DNA of 64,000 nucleotides from Kitasatospora atroaurantiaca (GCF_007828955.1 NZ_VIVR01000001.1:5146001-5210000), one strand, 5' to 3'. Numbered from the stretch's first letter, positions 53,571 through 63,139 are shown. Translations and numbers: made by a program. Notes: generated by a model from the sequence alone, not told the origin.

Positions 53571-53587
53571 GTCTCAGTCCGCGAGAC
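53571..53587. promoter_or_regulatory. GTCTC-N7-GAGAC dyad next to the ndgR start
   Basis: A perfect 5-bp inverted repeat, 15 nt upstream of the ndgR start codon. Possible autoregulatory site. Confidence 0.35.
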
Positions 53588-53664
53588 GCAAGTTCAATCT
53601 TCCGAGAAAAGCGCCACTCTGGATACAGCAGCCCGGGAGACACCCAGGATCCGGCCTCAACAGA

Positions 53665-53683
53665 GTGTCCGCATCCTGGACAC
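53665..53683. promoter_or_regulatory. GTGTCC-N7-GGACAC dyad upstream of leuC
   Basis: Perfect 6-bp arms, in the ndgR-leuC intergenic region, 106 nt before leuC. The core GTCCGCATCCTGGACA matches the leuB upstream dyad. Flanked by a wider CCAGGAT...ATCCTGG pairing (53644-53679). Best candidate for the NdgR operator. Confidence 0.5.
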
Positions 53684-53788
53684 GATCCGGCGTGCAGGTC
53701 GCTGAGCGCGAGCCTCACCAGGGCGGCACGAGAAGCGACCTCGACGTACACGAGAAGGCCGGCAGAGCGGCCGGCTGGAGGGAAAGCG

Positions 53789-55210
<1,422 letters not shown>

Positions 55211-55216
55211 GCAGCC

Positions 55217-55813
55217 ATGGAGAAGTTCACCACGCACACCGGCCGGGCCGTCCCGCTGCGCCGCAGCAACGTCGACACCGACCAGATCATCCCGGCCCAC
55301 TGGCTGAAGAAGGTCACCCGTACCGGCTTCGAGGACGGGCTCTTCGAGGCCTGGCGCAAGGACGAGACCTTCGTCCTCAACCAGCCCGAGCGCCAGGGCG
55401 CCACCGTCCTGGTCGCCGGCCCCGAGTTCGGCACCGGCTCCTCCCGTGAGCACGCCGTCTGGGCGCTGCAGAACTACGGCTTCCAGGCGGTCATCTCCTC
55501 CCGCTTCGCCGACATCTTCCGCGGCAACTCGCTGAAGAACGGCCTGCTGACGGTGCTCCTGCCGCAGGAGACCGTCGAGCGGCTCTGGGCGTTGACCGAG
55601 GCCGACCCGACCGCCGAGATCACCGTCGACCTGGAGGCCCGCGAGGTCCGCGCCGAGGGTGTCACGGCCTCCTTCGAGTTGGACGACAACGTCCGCTGGC
55701 GTCTGCTGAACGGCCTGGACGACATCAGCATCACGCTCCAGAACGAGCCCGACATCGCCGCCTTCGAGGCGACTCGCCCGGCCTTCAAGCCTCGTACGCT
55801 GCCGATCGCCTGA
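55217..55813 (+). CDS. leuD: 3-isopropylmalate dehydratase small subunit
   Basis: A 198-residue swivel-domain partner of LeuC. N-terminal VPLRRSNVDTDQIIPAHWLK and the substrate loop FGTGSSREHAVWAL are diagnostic. Followed by a hairpin 24 nt past the stop. Confidence 0.97.
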   Translation: MEKFTTHTGRAVPLRRSNVDTDQIIPAHWLKKVTRTGFEDGLFEAWRKDETFVLNQPERQGATVLVAGPEFGTGSSREHAVWALQNYGFQAVISSRFADIFRGNSLKNGLLTVLLPQETVERLWALTEADPTAEITVDLEAREVRAEGVTASFELDDNVRWRLLNGLDDISITLQNEPDIAAFEATRPAFKPRTLPIA

Positions 55814-55836
55814 GAGCTCTCTTTCTGACGGTCCGC

Positions 55837-55873
55837 CGGATGGCCCGCTCCCCTCGGGGGGGCGGGCCATCCG
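55837..55873 (+). terminator. Hairpin after leuD
   Basis: CGGATGGCCCGC pairs perfectly with GCGGGCCATCCG across a 13-nt C/G-rich loop. Likely terminator of leuCD. Confidence 0.75.
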
Positions 55874-55919
55874 CTGTTCCGGGCCCGAGTTAGGAGCCGG
55901 CCTCTGCGCGGGATAAACC

Positions 55920-55944
55920 TCTGTGCAGCGCAACTCTGCACAGA
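55920..55944. promoter_or_regulatory. 9-bp dyad over the promoter of the 55960 gene
   Basis: TCTGTGCAG-N7-CTGCACAGA is perfect. It ends 15 nt before the start codon and covers the expected -35 region; CACAAT (55948-55953) is a -10 candidate that would put the transcription start at or beside the A of ATG. Confidence 0.6.
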
Positions 55945-55959
55945 TGGCACAATCGTTGC

Positions 55960-56307
55960 ATGCACCGGCACCTTGAACCTCCGTACGCGGGCGGCGAACC
56001 CGAGTCGTCGGAGGGGACGGCCGGGGCCGCCGAGAGTCGAATTGACGATCGGCCGGACGATGCCACCTCACCTGCTGAGGAGCCGGACGACTCGGAAGTC
56101 GCAGCGCTCTACGCGCTTGTGGCCGAGCGGTTGAAGCAAGCTCATGCACGCGTTCATGCGCTGAACGTGTCAGCGGAGGCAAAGACCGCTCTCACCCGTC
56201 AACTGCTGATCGTCACGGAGACCGCCAAGCGTGATCTCCCCGAGGCGGCACGGCGGTTGGCTCGCTTTGTGCGAGACCTCGACGAGGGGCGTCCGCCCGT
56301 CCACTGA
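55960..56307 (+). CDS. Conserved-looking small helical protein, unknown function
   Basis: A 115-residue protein: an acidic, disordered N-terminal 45 residues (GEPESSEGTAGAAESRIDDR) and a helical C-terminal 65 (EVAALYALVAERLKQAHARV; RQLLIVTETAKRDLPEAARR). It looks like a small antiparallel coiled coil. There is no ribosome site before the ATG, and a -10-like CACAAT sits 7 nt upstream, so it is probably translated from a leaderless mRNA under control of the dyad at 55920. It lies upstream of hupS. Family not recognised. Confidence 0.75.
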   Translation: MHRHLEPPYAGGEPESSEGTAGAAESRIDDRPDDATSPAEEPDDSEVAALYALVAERLKQAHARVHALNVSAEAKTALTRQLLIVTETAKRDLPEAARRLARFVRDLDEGRPPVH

Positions 56308-56440
56308 GGTCGCAGACGCGCAAATCCATTGCGACACTAGGGTGATTCGCGCGTTTGGTAATTGAAAGTCCGCAGATACATACCTAACGTGCGAAATGAA
56401 CGGATGGAATCATCCGGCGCCCGTTTCCGAAGGGGAAGAC

Positions 56441-57127
56441 GTGAACAAGGCTCAGCTTGTCGAAGCGGTGGCCGAGCAGCTGGGCGGTCGCAAGGCTGCC
56501 GCAGAGGCCGTCGACGCAGTGCTCGACACCATGGTGCGTGCCGTTGTGGCAGGTGACCGGGTGTCGGTCACCGGCTTCGGCACCTTCGAGAAGGTGGAGC
56601 GCTCTGCGCGCTTCGCCCGCAACCCGCAGACCGGCGAGAAGGTCAAGGTCAAGAAGACCTCGGTTCCTCGCTTCCGCCCCGGCCAGGGCTTCAAGGACCT
56701 GGTCAGCGGCAGCAAGAAGCTGCCGAAGGAGGGCCCCTCGGTGAAGAAGGCCCCCAAGGGCTCCCTCACCCCGGGCAAGGCCGGCACCACCGCCGCCGTC
56801 AAGCGCGCCGCCACCAAGCGCGCCGCCACGGCCGCGGCCGCCGCCCCGGCCAAGAAGGCTGCTGCGAAGAAGACCACCGCAACCGCTGCCAAGAAGACCA
56901 CCGCCGCCAAGAAGGCGACGGCGGTCAAGAAGGCGACCACCACCAAGGCCGCCGCCACCAAGACCACCGCCGCCAAGAAGGCGACCGCGGTCAAGAAGAC
57001 CACTGCCGCCGCCCCGGCGGCCAAGAAGACCACCGCCGCCAAGAAGGCGACGGCGGCCAAGAAGACCGCTCCGGCGAAGAAGACCACCACGCGCAAGACC
57101 ACCACGCGCAAGTCCACCGCCAAGTAA
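56441..57127 (+). CDS. hupS: HU-family nucleoid protein with lysine-rich tail (HupS)
   Basis: A 228-residue protein: residues 1-95 are a canonical HU domain (MNKAQLVEAVAEQLGGRKAA; VSVTGFGTFEKVERSARFAR; NPQTGEKVKVKK), followed by a long Lys/Ala/Thr tail (AAKKTTAAKKATA-type repeats) like histone H1. HupS of Streptomyces compacts the spore nucleoid. GTG 56441 with AAGGGGA upstream starts the HU domain exactly; a longer frame from 56396 is not supported. A large hairpin follows. Confidence 0.96.
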   Translation: MNKAQLVEAVAEQLGGRKAAAEAVDAVLDTMVRAVVAGDRVSVTGFGTFEKVERSARFARNPQTGEKVKVKKTSVPRFRPGQGFKDLVSGSKKLPKEGPSVKKAPKGSLTPGKAGTTAAVKRAATKRAATAAAAAPAKKAAAKKTTATAAKKTTAAKKATAVKKATTTKAAATKTTAAKKATAVKKTTAAAPAAKKTTAAKKATAAKKTAPAKKTTTRKTTTRKSTAK

Positions 57128-57167
57128 GTTCTGGCGGTTCTTCAGCCGACGGCTGGTCAAAAGCCGT

Positions 57168-57228
57168 GAGCCGTGGCGGCTCGCACCTCGGGACTCCAGG
57201 AAAGCCCCGGTGCGAGCCGCCACGGCTC
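57168..57228 (+). terminator. Long hairpin after hupS
   Basis: A perfect 20-bp stem (GAGCCGTGGCGGCTCGCACC and complement) with a 21-nt loop, between convergent hupS and the GntR gene. It may serve both. Confidence 0.8.
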
Positions 57229-57241
57229 TTCTGCGCTCGGG

Positions 57242-58003
57242 CTACGGGCGTTCGACCGGGAGTTCGTAACTGATCTCCCAGCGCGAATCCGGAATCACGA
57301 TGTCGGCCGTCTCGACCGCGCGGCCGTCCAGGTCGAAATAGGTCCGCTCGACCAGCGTCACCAGATCCCCGGCCGAGATGCCGAGCAGGTGTGCCTGCTG
57401 CTGGGTGGCCCGGGCCGGGCGGGGGCTCTCCACGGCGAAGTCCACCGTGACGCCGATCGCCGCCATCCGCTCGACCACGCCCTTGCCCGCCAGCGGCCCG
57501 AGTTCGGGCAGCAGCACCGGGGAGCCGTCCGTGACGGCCATCGGCTCCCAACTCTCCGCGAGCTGGACGGGCTGACCGTCGATCAGGAACTCGTAGCAGG
57601 TCCGCACCGTCGACTCGCCCGGCTCGATGCCCAGGCGGGTGGCGATCTCCGCCGACGCCGGCGTACGGGCGTAGCTCTGGGACTCCCAGGTGCCGCTCGG
57701 GCCGGACTCGCCTATGTCGGGGCGGAAAGGCGCCGCGCCGTGCAGTCCGAGGTGGCGCGAGCGGAGCATGCGGCGCCGCTCGGCGGGGACGCGGACGTAG
57801 GTGCCGGAACCGGCGCGGCCCTCCAGCAGACCCTCGGTGATCAGCCGCTCCTGGGCCCGCTGCAGCACGTTGGGGCCGACCCCGTAGAACTCCGCGAGCT
57901 GAGCCCGCGAGGGCAGCCGGTCGCCGATCTGCCACTCACCCTCGGCGATGCGGCGGCGCAGCTCGTCGGCGATCCGCAGGTACGGGTGCTCATCCGATGA
58001 CAT
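57242..58003 (-). CDS. GntR-family regulator with UTRA domain (HutC subfamily)
   Basis: A 253-residue regulator. N-terminal winged HTH (PYLRIADELRRRIAEGEWQI; LAEFYGVGPNVLQRAQERL) and a C-terminal UTRA ligand domain (about 85-245, TYFDLDGRAVETADIVIPDS near the end). ATG 58003 with GGGAGAGCCAG just upstream; an upstream ATG is less likely. Effector and targets unknown. Upstream is a divergent two-gene unit of small proteins. Confidence 0.92.
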   Translation of the reverse strand: MSSDEHPYLRIADELRRRIAEGEWQIGDRLPSRAQLAEFYGVGPNVLQRAQERLITEGLLEGRAGSGTYVRVPAERRRMLRSRHLGLHGAAPFRPDIGESGPSGTWESQSYARTPASAEIATRLGIEPGESTVRTCYEFLIDGQPVQLAESWEPMAVTDGSPVLLPELGPLAGKGVVERMAAIGVTVDFAVESPRPARATQQQAHLLGISAGDLVTLVERTYFDLDGRAVETADIVIPDSRWEISYELPVERP

Positions 58004-58134
58004 CTGGCTCTCCCGATCTGGTTCTCCCGTACGGCAGGGCGGGTGACGCAGCGTTGACAATCTAATGCATCAGGTGGAATCTAATTACTTAGATTCACGT
58101 TCCGTGATTGGCCGCTCGCGGGGAGAGGCGTTGC

Positions 58135-58383
58135 GTGCGAACCACCAGGGTGTTTGACGTCGCGAACCGGCTGGCCACGGCCACGGGGACGCGGGCACGC
58201 ATCCGCCGACGGCCCGAGGGAGGCTACCGGGTGGAGGCGGCGCTGCCCGGCGGACTCACCGACGAGGCACAGCTGGCGATCCTCGCAGTCCTCGCCGCGG
58301 CGGACCGGTACGGGCACCAGTACAGCGACACGGCCCAGGGGGTCTGGGCCGAATTCGACGAGGAGCGGGAGTTCCAGGAGTGA
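58135..58383 (+). CDS. Small protein, unknown function (pair, first gene)
   Basis: An 82-residue protein from GTG 58135 with GGGAGAGGCG upstream. Mixed alpha/beta composition (ATGTRARIRRRPEGGYRVEA; LTDEAQLAILAVLAAADRYG), acidic C-terminus. No family recognised. It overlaps the next gene by 4 nt and diverges from the GntR regulator, whose target it may be. Confidence 0.65.
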   Translation: MRTTRVFDVANRLATATGTRARIRRRPEGGYRVEAALPGGLTDEAQLAILAVLAAADRYGHQYSDTAQGVWAEFDEEREFQE

Positions 58384-58652
58384 CCAGTGCGAAGGCCGGC
58401 CGGTCCGTCACGGTGTCCATCGAGGACATCACGGCACCGGCGACGTTCAGTCAGCTCCCGGATGCCCTGGCCGCCCTGTGGGAGGCCCTGCGGGTGCTGC
58501 CGCTCGGCTGGACCCAGTACGAGGCGTACCGGTACTTCTTCGGGCCGGGCGCGGTGGAGCGGGTGGAGGCATTCCTGGAGCGCGACGGCCAGTTGATCCT
58601 CAGCTTCAGCATGGCGGGGCGCTCCCACGCGGTCCGTGTCGTCCCCGAGTAA
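58380..58652 (+). CDS. Small protein, unknown function (pair, second gene)
   Basis: A 90-residue protein from GTG 58380 (GTGA overlap with the preceding stop). It contains a hydrophobic amphipathic middle (LPDALAALWEALRVLPLGWT; YEAYRYFFGPGAVERVEAFL) and a beta-rich end. No family recognised. The 4-nt overlap suggests that both proteins are made together and may form a complex. Followed by inverted repeat copy 6. Confidence 0.65.
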   Translation: MTSAKAGRSVTVSIEDITAPATFSQLPDALAALWEALRVLPLGWTQYEAYRYFFGPGAVERVEAFLERDGQLILSFSMAGRSHAVRVVPE

Positions 58653-58677
58653 ACAAGCACCGGATCCAGTTGCACTA

Positions 58678-58759
58678 CCCAGGGGCGCGGGGAACTGCGC
58701 GAAATCGGAAGGCAACGGCCCGCAGCCTTCCGCTTCGCGCAGTTCCCCGCGCCCCTGGG
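58678..58759. repeat. Inverted repeat family A, copy 6 (convergent genes)
   Basis: Perfect arms beginning AGGGGCGCGGGGAACTGCGC, with a GGAAGG...CCTTCC core, between a plus- and a minus-strand gene end. Probable bidirectional terminator. Confidence 0.75.
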
Positions 58760-58801
58760 AAGCCCAATCCTGATCGATTGCCCGCCCACCGGCGGAGCGT
58801 C

Positions 58802-59023
58802 TTAGCCCGCCGCGGGGTCGGGGAAGGTCTGCAGGGTCACGAAGACCACCCTGCGGGCCTCGCCGCTGCCCTCGGTGCGGATCCGTACCCGCTGGCCGGG
58901 GCGGAGCAGCCGCAGACCGCCGGCGTCGAAGGCGGCCGCGTCGAACGGGACGGGCGTGCCGTCGTCGAGCAGCACGGAGCCCTCGTGGGTGGCGGGGTCG
59001 AAGGTGAACGCGGTGGCCTGCAT
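58802..59023 (-). CDS. Small beta-rich protein downstream of cofC, unknown function
   Basis: A 73-residue protein (MQATAFTFDPATHEGSVLLD; LRLLRPGQRVRIRTEGSGEA) whose shape is reminiscent of an OB or cold-shock-like barrel (the FDPATHEGSVLLDDG stretch resembles a cold-shock GxVxxFD turn in reverse order). That is a weak resemblance only. It lies 22 nt after the cofC stop on the same strand. Confidence 0.65.
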   Translation of the reverse strand: MQATAFTFDPATHEGSVLLDDGTPVPFDAAAFDAGGLRLLRPGQRVRIRTEGSGEARRVVFVTLQTFPDPAAG

Positions 59024-59045
59024 GCGAGCAGCATATCGAGCCGGC

Positions 59046-59729
59046 TCAGACGAGGACGGCCGCCACGGCCGCGGTGTGCCCGCCCACGCCGAGGGCCAGC
59101 GCCTCGGCCAGGTCCGCGCCGGTGTCCACGTCGCGGCGCACCGACGGGACGTCGGCCAGCGCGATCTCGTACGCGCCGCCGGCCGCGTGCCGGTCCCGGG
59201 AGCCGCCGCCGAAGTCGGGCCGGAGGACGGCGCCGGGGGAGCAGGCCAGCAGGGTCGTGCCGAGGCCCGGGGCGTCGGCCAGGAAGGCCCGGCCGGACGC
59301 CGGTACCGCCGCGAGCACCCGGGCCAGTTCGTCCGGCCGCAGCGCGGGCAGGTCCGCGGAGAGCACCGCCAGCGGCGCGGCCGGGGCGAGCCGCTGCGCG
59401 TACGCCGCGCCGTGCGCGAGCGCCGGATTGAGGCCGCCGCCCGGTTCGCCGTCGACCACCACCGCCCCCAGCCGGGCCAACTGCGCGCCCGCCACGGCGT
59501 CCTGGGTCACCACGAGGACCCGGGCCACCGGGGGACAGGCCAGCGCGGCGGCCACCGTGTCCAGGGCGAAGGCCAACGCGAGCTCGGCCCGCCGGTCCCC
59601 GGCGAAGGCGCCGAGCCGGCTCTTCGCCAGTGCCAGCGGCTTCACCGGCAACACCAGCGACCAGCCGGAGTGGGGAGCAGGCGCGACGGGCTCGGCGAGG
59701 CGTACGGTGTCCTGGGTCATCGGCGCCAT
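59046..59729 (-). CDS. cofC: 2-phospho-L-lactate / phosphoenolpyruvate guanylyltransferase (F420 synthesis)
   Basis: A protein of about 227 residues (ATG 59729; ATG 59720 also possible). CofC/FbiD-type nucleotidyltransferase with SLVLPVKPLALAKSRLGAFA at the start, LSADLPAL, and GGGSRDRHAAGG in the expected places. It activates the 2-phospholactate or PEP moiety for coenzyme F420. The open frame runs 68 codons further upstream, but into the divergent acyltransferase's 5' region. Confidence 0.88.
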   Translation of the reverse strand: MAPMTQDTVRLAEPVAPAPHSGWSLVLPVKPLALAKSRLGAFAGDRRAELALAFALDTVAAALACPPVARVLVVTQDAVAGAQLARLGAVVVDGEPGGGLNPALAHGAAYAQRLAPAAPLAVLSADLPALRPDELARVLAAVPASGRAFLADAPGLGTTLLACSPGAVLRPDFGGGSRDRHAAGGAYEIALADVPSVRRDVDTGADLAEALALGVGGHTAAVAAVLV

Positions 59730-59953
59730 TGTGGCGCCGACGCCGGACCCCTCGCCAGGTCGCGCCGTGCGGCTCGGCGTGCGATTGGTCACTTGCGCTC
59801 GGCCGTCGGGGAAGGCGCCTCGACAGCCGGCGAGGCCACGGGCGAGACTGTTCCGCGCCCGGACGAGCCGGGCAAGGCGGCCCGGGGAGACCGGGAGGCG
59901 ACGACTGACCTGCGGTACCAAGCGGTGCCGCACCTGATGAAAGAGGAGCTGGG

Positions 59954-60781
59954 GTGGCCCGCCGCTCGTACGCCAGGTTCGGCAACGCCGACTACGGGAT
60001 CTGGTACCGCTTCGCGGCCGTACTCGTGAAGCCGGTGACCACGGCCCTGGTGAAGCCCGACTGGCGCGGCTGGGAGCACCTGCCCAAGGAGGGCGGCTTC
60101 CTGGCGGTGGTCAACCACAACTCGCTCATCGACCCGGTGGTCTACGCGCACTGGCAGTACAACAGCGGACGGCCGCCGCGGATACTCGGCAAGTCCCAGC
60201 TGTTCTCGGTGCCGTTCATCGGCTTCATGCTGCGCAAGACCGGCCAGATCCCGGTGTTCCGCGAGTCGACCGACGCCGCGCACGCCTTCCGGGCCGCGAT
60301 CGAGGCGGTCAACAAGGGCGAGTGCGTGCAGTTCTACCCGGAGGGCACGCTCACCCGGGACCCGGACCTGTGGCCGATGACCGGCAAGAGCGGGGCCGCC
60401 CGGGTCGCGCTGATGACCGGCGCGCCGGTGATCCCGGTCGCCCACTGGGGTGCGCACGAGATCATTCCGCCGTACGGGCGCGGCGGGAAGGGCAAGTTCA
60501 ACCTCTTCCCCCGGCACAAGGTGACCGTGGCGGCGGGCCCGCCGGTGGACCTCAGCAAGTACCAGGGCCAGGAACTGACCGCCCAGGTCCTCAGGGACGC
60601 CACCGAGGACATCATGACCGCGATCACCGCGGTGCTCGCGGAGATCCGCGGCGAGCAGCCGCCGGCCGAGCGCTACGACATGCGCAAGGCCGCACGGCAG
60701 CGCGCCGAGGCAGCCGCCGCCAAGGGCGAGCGAGCGGCCGGTAAGAACGCAGGCACCACCTCCGAGGAGACCTCCAAGTGA
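59954..60781 (+). CDS. 1-acylglycerol-3-phosphate acyltransferase (PlsC family)
   Basis: A 275-residue membrane-associated acyltransferase. Catalytic HX4D as NHNSLID, the substrate motif FYPEGTLTRD, and PVIPVAHWG. It makes phosphatidic acid in phospholipid synthesis. GTG at 59954 after AGAGGAGCTGG. It overlaps gpsA by 4 nt, so lysophosphatidate acylation and glycerol-3-phosphate supply are coupled. Confidence 0.93.
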   Translation: MARRSYARFGNADYGIWYRFAAVLVKPVTTALVKPDWRGWEHLPKEGGFLAVVNHNSLIDPVVYAHWQYNSGRPPRILGKSQLFSVPFIGFMLRKTGQIPVFRESTDAAHAFRAAIEAVNKGECVQFYPEGTLTRDPDLWPMTGKSGAARVALMTGAPVIPVAHWGAHEIIPPYGRGGKGKFNLFPRHKVTVAAGPPVDLSKYQGQELTAQVLRDATEDIMTAITAVLAEIRGEQPPAERYDMRKAARQRAEAAAAKGERAAGKNAGTTSEETSK

Positions 60782-61779
60782 CCCGCTGCGCCGTCTTCGG
60801 GACAGGTTCCTGGGGCACCGCCTTTGCGATGATCCTCGCCGACGCCGGCTGCGAGGTGACCCTCTGGGGCCGCCGCAAGGAGCTGGTGGACGCGATCGCC
60901 GAGACCCACGTCAACCCCGACTACATGCCGCACGTGACGCTGCCCGACAGCGTCACCGCCACCACCGACGCCGCCACCGCCCTGGCGGGCGCGGACTTCG
61001 CCGTGCTGGCCGTGCCCTCCCAGACGCTGCGGGAGAACCTCGCCGCCTGGGCGCCGCTGATCGGCCCCGAGACGGTGCTGGTGAGCCTGATGAAGGGCAT
61101 CGAACTCGGGACCGCCAAGCGGATGAGCGAGGTCATCCAGGAGGTCGCCGGAGTCGGCCCGGAGCGCGTGGCCGTGGTCAGCGGGCCCAACCTGGCCCCC
61201 GAGATCGCCAACCGCCAGCCCGCCGCCAGCGTGGTCGCCTGCACGGACGAGCTGGTCGCCAAGCGGCTCCAGAAGGCCTGCCACACCCCGTACTTCCGCC
61301 CGTACACCAACACCGACGTGGTCGGCTGCGAACTCGGCGGCGCGGTCAAGAACGTGATCGGCCTGGCGGTCGGCATGGCCGACGGCATGGGCCTCGGCGA
61401 CAACACCAAGGCCACCCTGATCACCCGCGGGCTCGCCGAGACCACCCGGCTCGGCCTCGCCCTCGGCGCCGACCCGTACACCTTCGCCGGGCTCGCCGGG
61501 ATGGGCGACCTGGTCGCGACCTGCTCCTCGCCGCTCTCCCGCAACCACACCTTCGGCACCAACCTCGGGCGCGGCATGTCGCTGGCGGAGACCATCGCCG
61601 CCACCAAGCAGACCGCCGAGGGCGTCAAGTCCTGCGAGTCGGTGCTGGATCTGGCCCGGCGCAACGGCGTCGAGATGCCGATCGTCGAGGCCGTGGTGGA
61701 CGTGGTGCACAACGGCCGGCCCACCCAGGAGGTCCTGGCCGGTCTGATGGCGCGGTCCGCGAAGTCGGAGCGCAGGTGA
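60778..61779 (+). CDS. gpsA: NAD(P)-dependent glycerol-3-phosphate dehydrogenase
   Basis: A 333-residue enzyme that reduces dihydroxyacetone phosphate for phospholipid synthesis. Rossmann GTGSWGTAFAMILADAG, catalytic lysine in ELGGAVKNVIGLA, and GLAGMGDLVATCSSPLSRNH. GTG start overlaps the acyltransferase stop. ddl follows after 58 nt. Confidence 0.96.
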   Translation: MTRCAVFGTGSWGTAFAMILADAGCEVTLWGRRKELVDAIAETHVNPDYMPHVTLPDSVTATTDAATALAGADFAVLAVPSQTLRENLAAWAPLIGPETVLVSLMKGIELGTAKRMSEVIQEVAGVGPERVAVVSGPNLAPEIANRQPAASVVACTDELVAKRLQKACHTPYFRPYTNTDVVGCELGGAVKNVIGLAVGMADGMGLGDNTKATLITRGLAETTRLGLALGADPYTFAGLAGMGDLVATCSSPLSRNHTFGTNLGRGMSLAETIAATKQTAEGVKSCESVLDLARRNGVEMPIVEAVVDVVHNGRPTQEVLAGLMARSAKSERR

Positions 61780-61837
61780 GAAGTCGGAGCACGGGTGACT
61801 TCCCTCGAAACACCCGCACGGTAGTCTCGAACGCGAT

Positions 61838-62992
61838 ATGAGCATCGAACAGACCTCCCCGAACCCGGGCGCTTCGGGCGCCGCCAAGCCGCGCGTCGCG
61901 ATCGTCTTCGGCGGTCGCAGCTCCGAGCACGCCATCTCGGTCTCCACGGCCGGCAGCGTGCTCAAGGCCATCGACCGCAGCAAGTACGACGTGCTGCCGA
62001 TCGGCATCACCCACGAGGGCCGCTGGGCGCTGGTCAGCGACGAGCCCGCCCGGATGGGCATCACCGACGGCAAGCTGCCGGACGTGGCGCAGATCGCCGA
62101 GTCCACCGAGGGCCAGGTCGCCCTCCCCGGCAGCCCCGGCAACCGCGAGGTCGTCTGGAACGAGCCCGGCGCCGCGCCCAAGGTGCTCGGCGAGGTCGAC
62201 GTCGTCCTGCCGCTGCTGCACGGCCCCTGGGGCGAGGACGGCACGATTCAGGGCCTGCTGGAGCTCTCCGGCGTCCCGTACGTCGGCTCCGGCGTGCTGG
62301 CCAGTGCGGTCGGCATGGACAAGGAGTTCACCAAGCGGATCCTCGAGTCGCACGGCATCGGCGTCGGCTCGTACACCGTGATCAAGCCGCGCGAGTGGGA
62401 GACCGAGGCCGGTCGCGCCGCGGCCCGCGAGCGGATCGCCGGGCTCGGCCTGCCGGTGTTCGTCAAGCCGTGCCGGGCCGGTTCCAGCATCGGCATCAGC
62501 AAGGTCAAGGATGTCGCCGACCTGGACGGCGCGATCGACGAGGCGCGTCGGCACGACCCCAAGGTGATCGTCGAGGCCGGTCTCGAGGGGCGCGAGATCG
62601 AGTGCGCCGTGCTGGACTTCGAGGACGGTCCGCGCGCCAGCGTGCCGGCCGAGATCCTGGTCGGCGGCGGCTACGAGTTCTACGACTTCGAGGCCAAGTA
62701 CATCGACTCCTCCGAGGTCCGGATCCCGGCCGAGCTGACGGACGGTGAGACCGCGGAGATCCGCCGCCAGGCCGTGGCCGCCTTCGAGGCACTCGGCTGC
62801 GAGGGCCTGGCCCGGGTCGACTTCTTCCTGCTCACCGACGGCCGCTGGGTCGTCAACGAGATCAACACCATGCCCGGCTTCACCCCCATCTCCGCCTACC
62901 CGAAGATGTGGGAGGCCACCGGCCTGCCGTACACCGAGCTGATCGACCGTCTGCTCCAGGCCGCCCTCCGCCGCTCCACCGGCCTCCGCTGA
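61838..62992 (+). CDS. ddlA: D-alanine--D-alanine ligase
   Basis: A 384-residue ATP-grasp ligase for peptidoglycan precursors. N-terminal VAIVFGGRSSEHAISVSTAG, PLLHGPWGEDGTIQGLLE, ATP-grasp FVKPCRAGSSIGISKV, and the metal site VNEINTMPGFTPISAYPKM. The active-site residues point to a D-Ala-D-Ala, not D-Lac, ligase (no VanA-type changes that I can see, but this is judged by eye). Followed by inverted repeat copy 7. Confidence 0.95.
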   Translation: MSIEQTSPNPGASGAAKPRVAIVFGGRSSEHAISVSTAGSVLKAIDRSKYDVLPIGITHEGRWALVSDEPARMGITDGKLPDVAQIAESTEGQVALPGSPGNREVVWNEPGAAPKVLGEVDVVLPLLHGPWGEDGTIQGLLELSGVPYVGSGVLASAVGMDKEFTKRILESHGIGVGSYTVIKPREWETEAGRAAARERIAGLGLPVFVKPCRAGSSIGISKVKDVADLDGAIDEARRHDPKVIVEAGLEGREIECAVLDFEDGPRASVPAEILVGGGYEFYDFEAKYIDSSEVRIPAELTDGETAEIRRQAVAAFEALGCEGLARVDFFLLTDGRWVVNEINTMPGFTPISAYPKMWEATGLPYTELIDRLLQAALRRSTGLR

Positions 62993-63014
62993 GGCCGACC
63001 GACCGCTGAGGGCG

Positions 63015-63129
63015 AACCACCAGGGGCGCGTGGGGGCACCTCCCGGCCGAAGGCTGGGGGAGAACTGCGCTGCCGACCGTGCACCTCCGTAGAGGGCTGA
63101 TCGCGCAGTTCCCCGCGCCCCCGGTGGTT
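63015..63129. repeat. Inverted repeat family A, copy 7, with inserted element B
   Basis: The left arm AACCACCAGGGGCGCG is interrupted at 63030-63061 by a 32-bp insert and continues AACTGCGCTG; the right arm ends CCCCCGGTGGTT. The core CCGTGCACCTCCGTAGAGGG is the core of copy 3, inverted. It lies between convergent ddl and the DUF3515 gene. Confidence 0.75.
63030..63059 (+). repeat. Dispersed repeat B, copy 2 (nested)
   Basis: GTGGGGGCACCTCCCGGCCG plus ten bases; the reverse complement of 19847-19876 with no mismatch. It interrupts inverted repeat copy 7. Confidence 0.7.
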
Positions 63130-63139
63130 GCCCGGTTGC

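Noticed and set aside
53557..53751. A 65-codon N-terminal extension of ndgR
   Set aside because: It would cover the shared ndgR-leuC promoter and operator-like dyads and is absent from the family N-terminus I know.
56830..57120. Repeated AAGAAG/GCC units at the end of hupS
   Set aside because: They encode the lysine-rich tail typical of HupS; no separate repeat element is needed.
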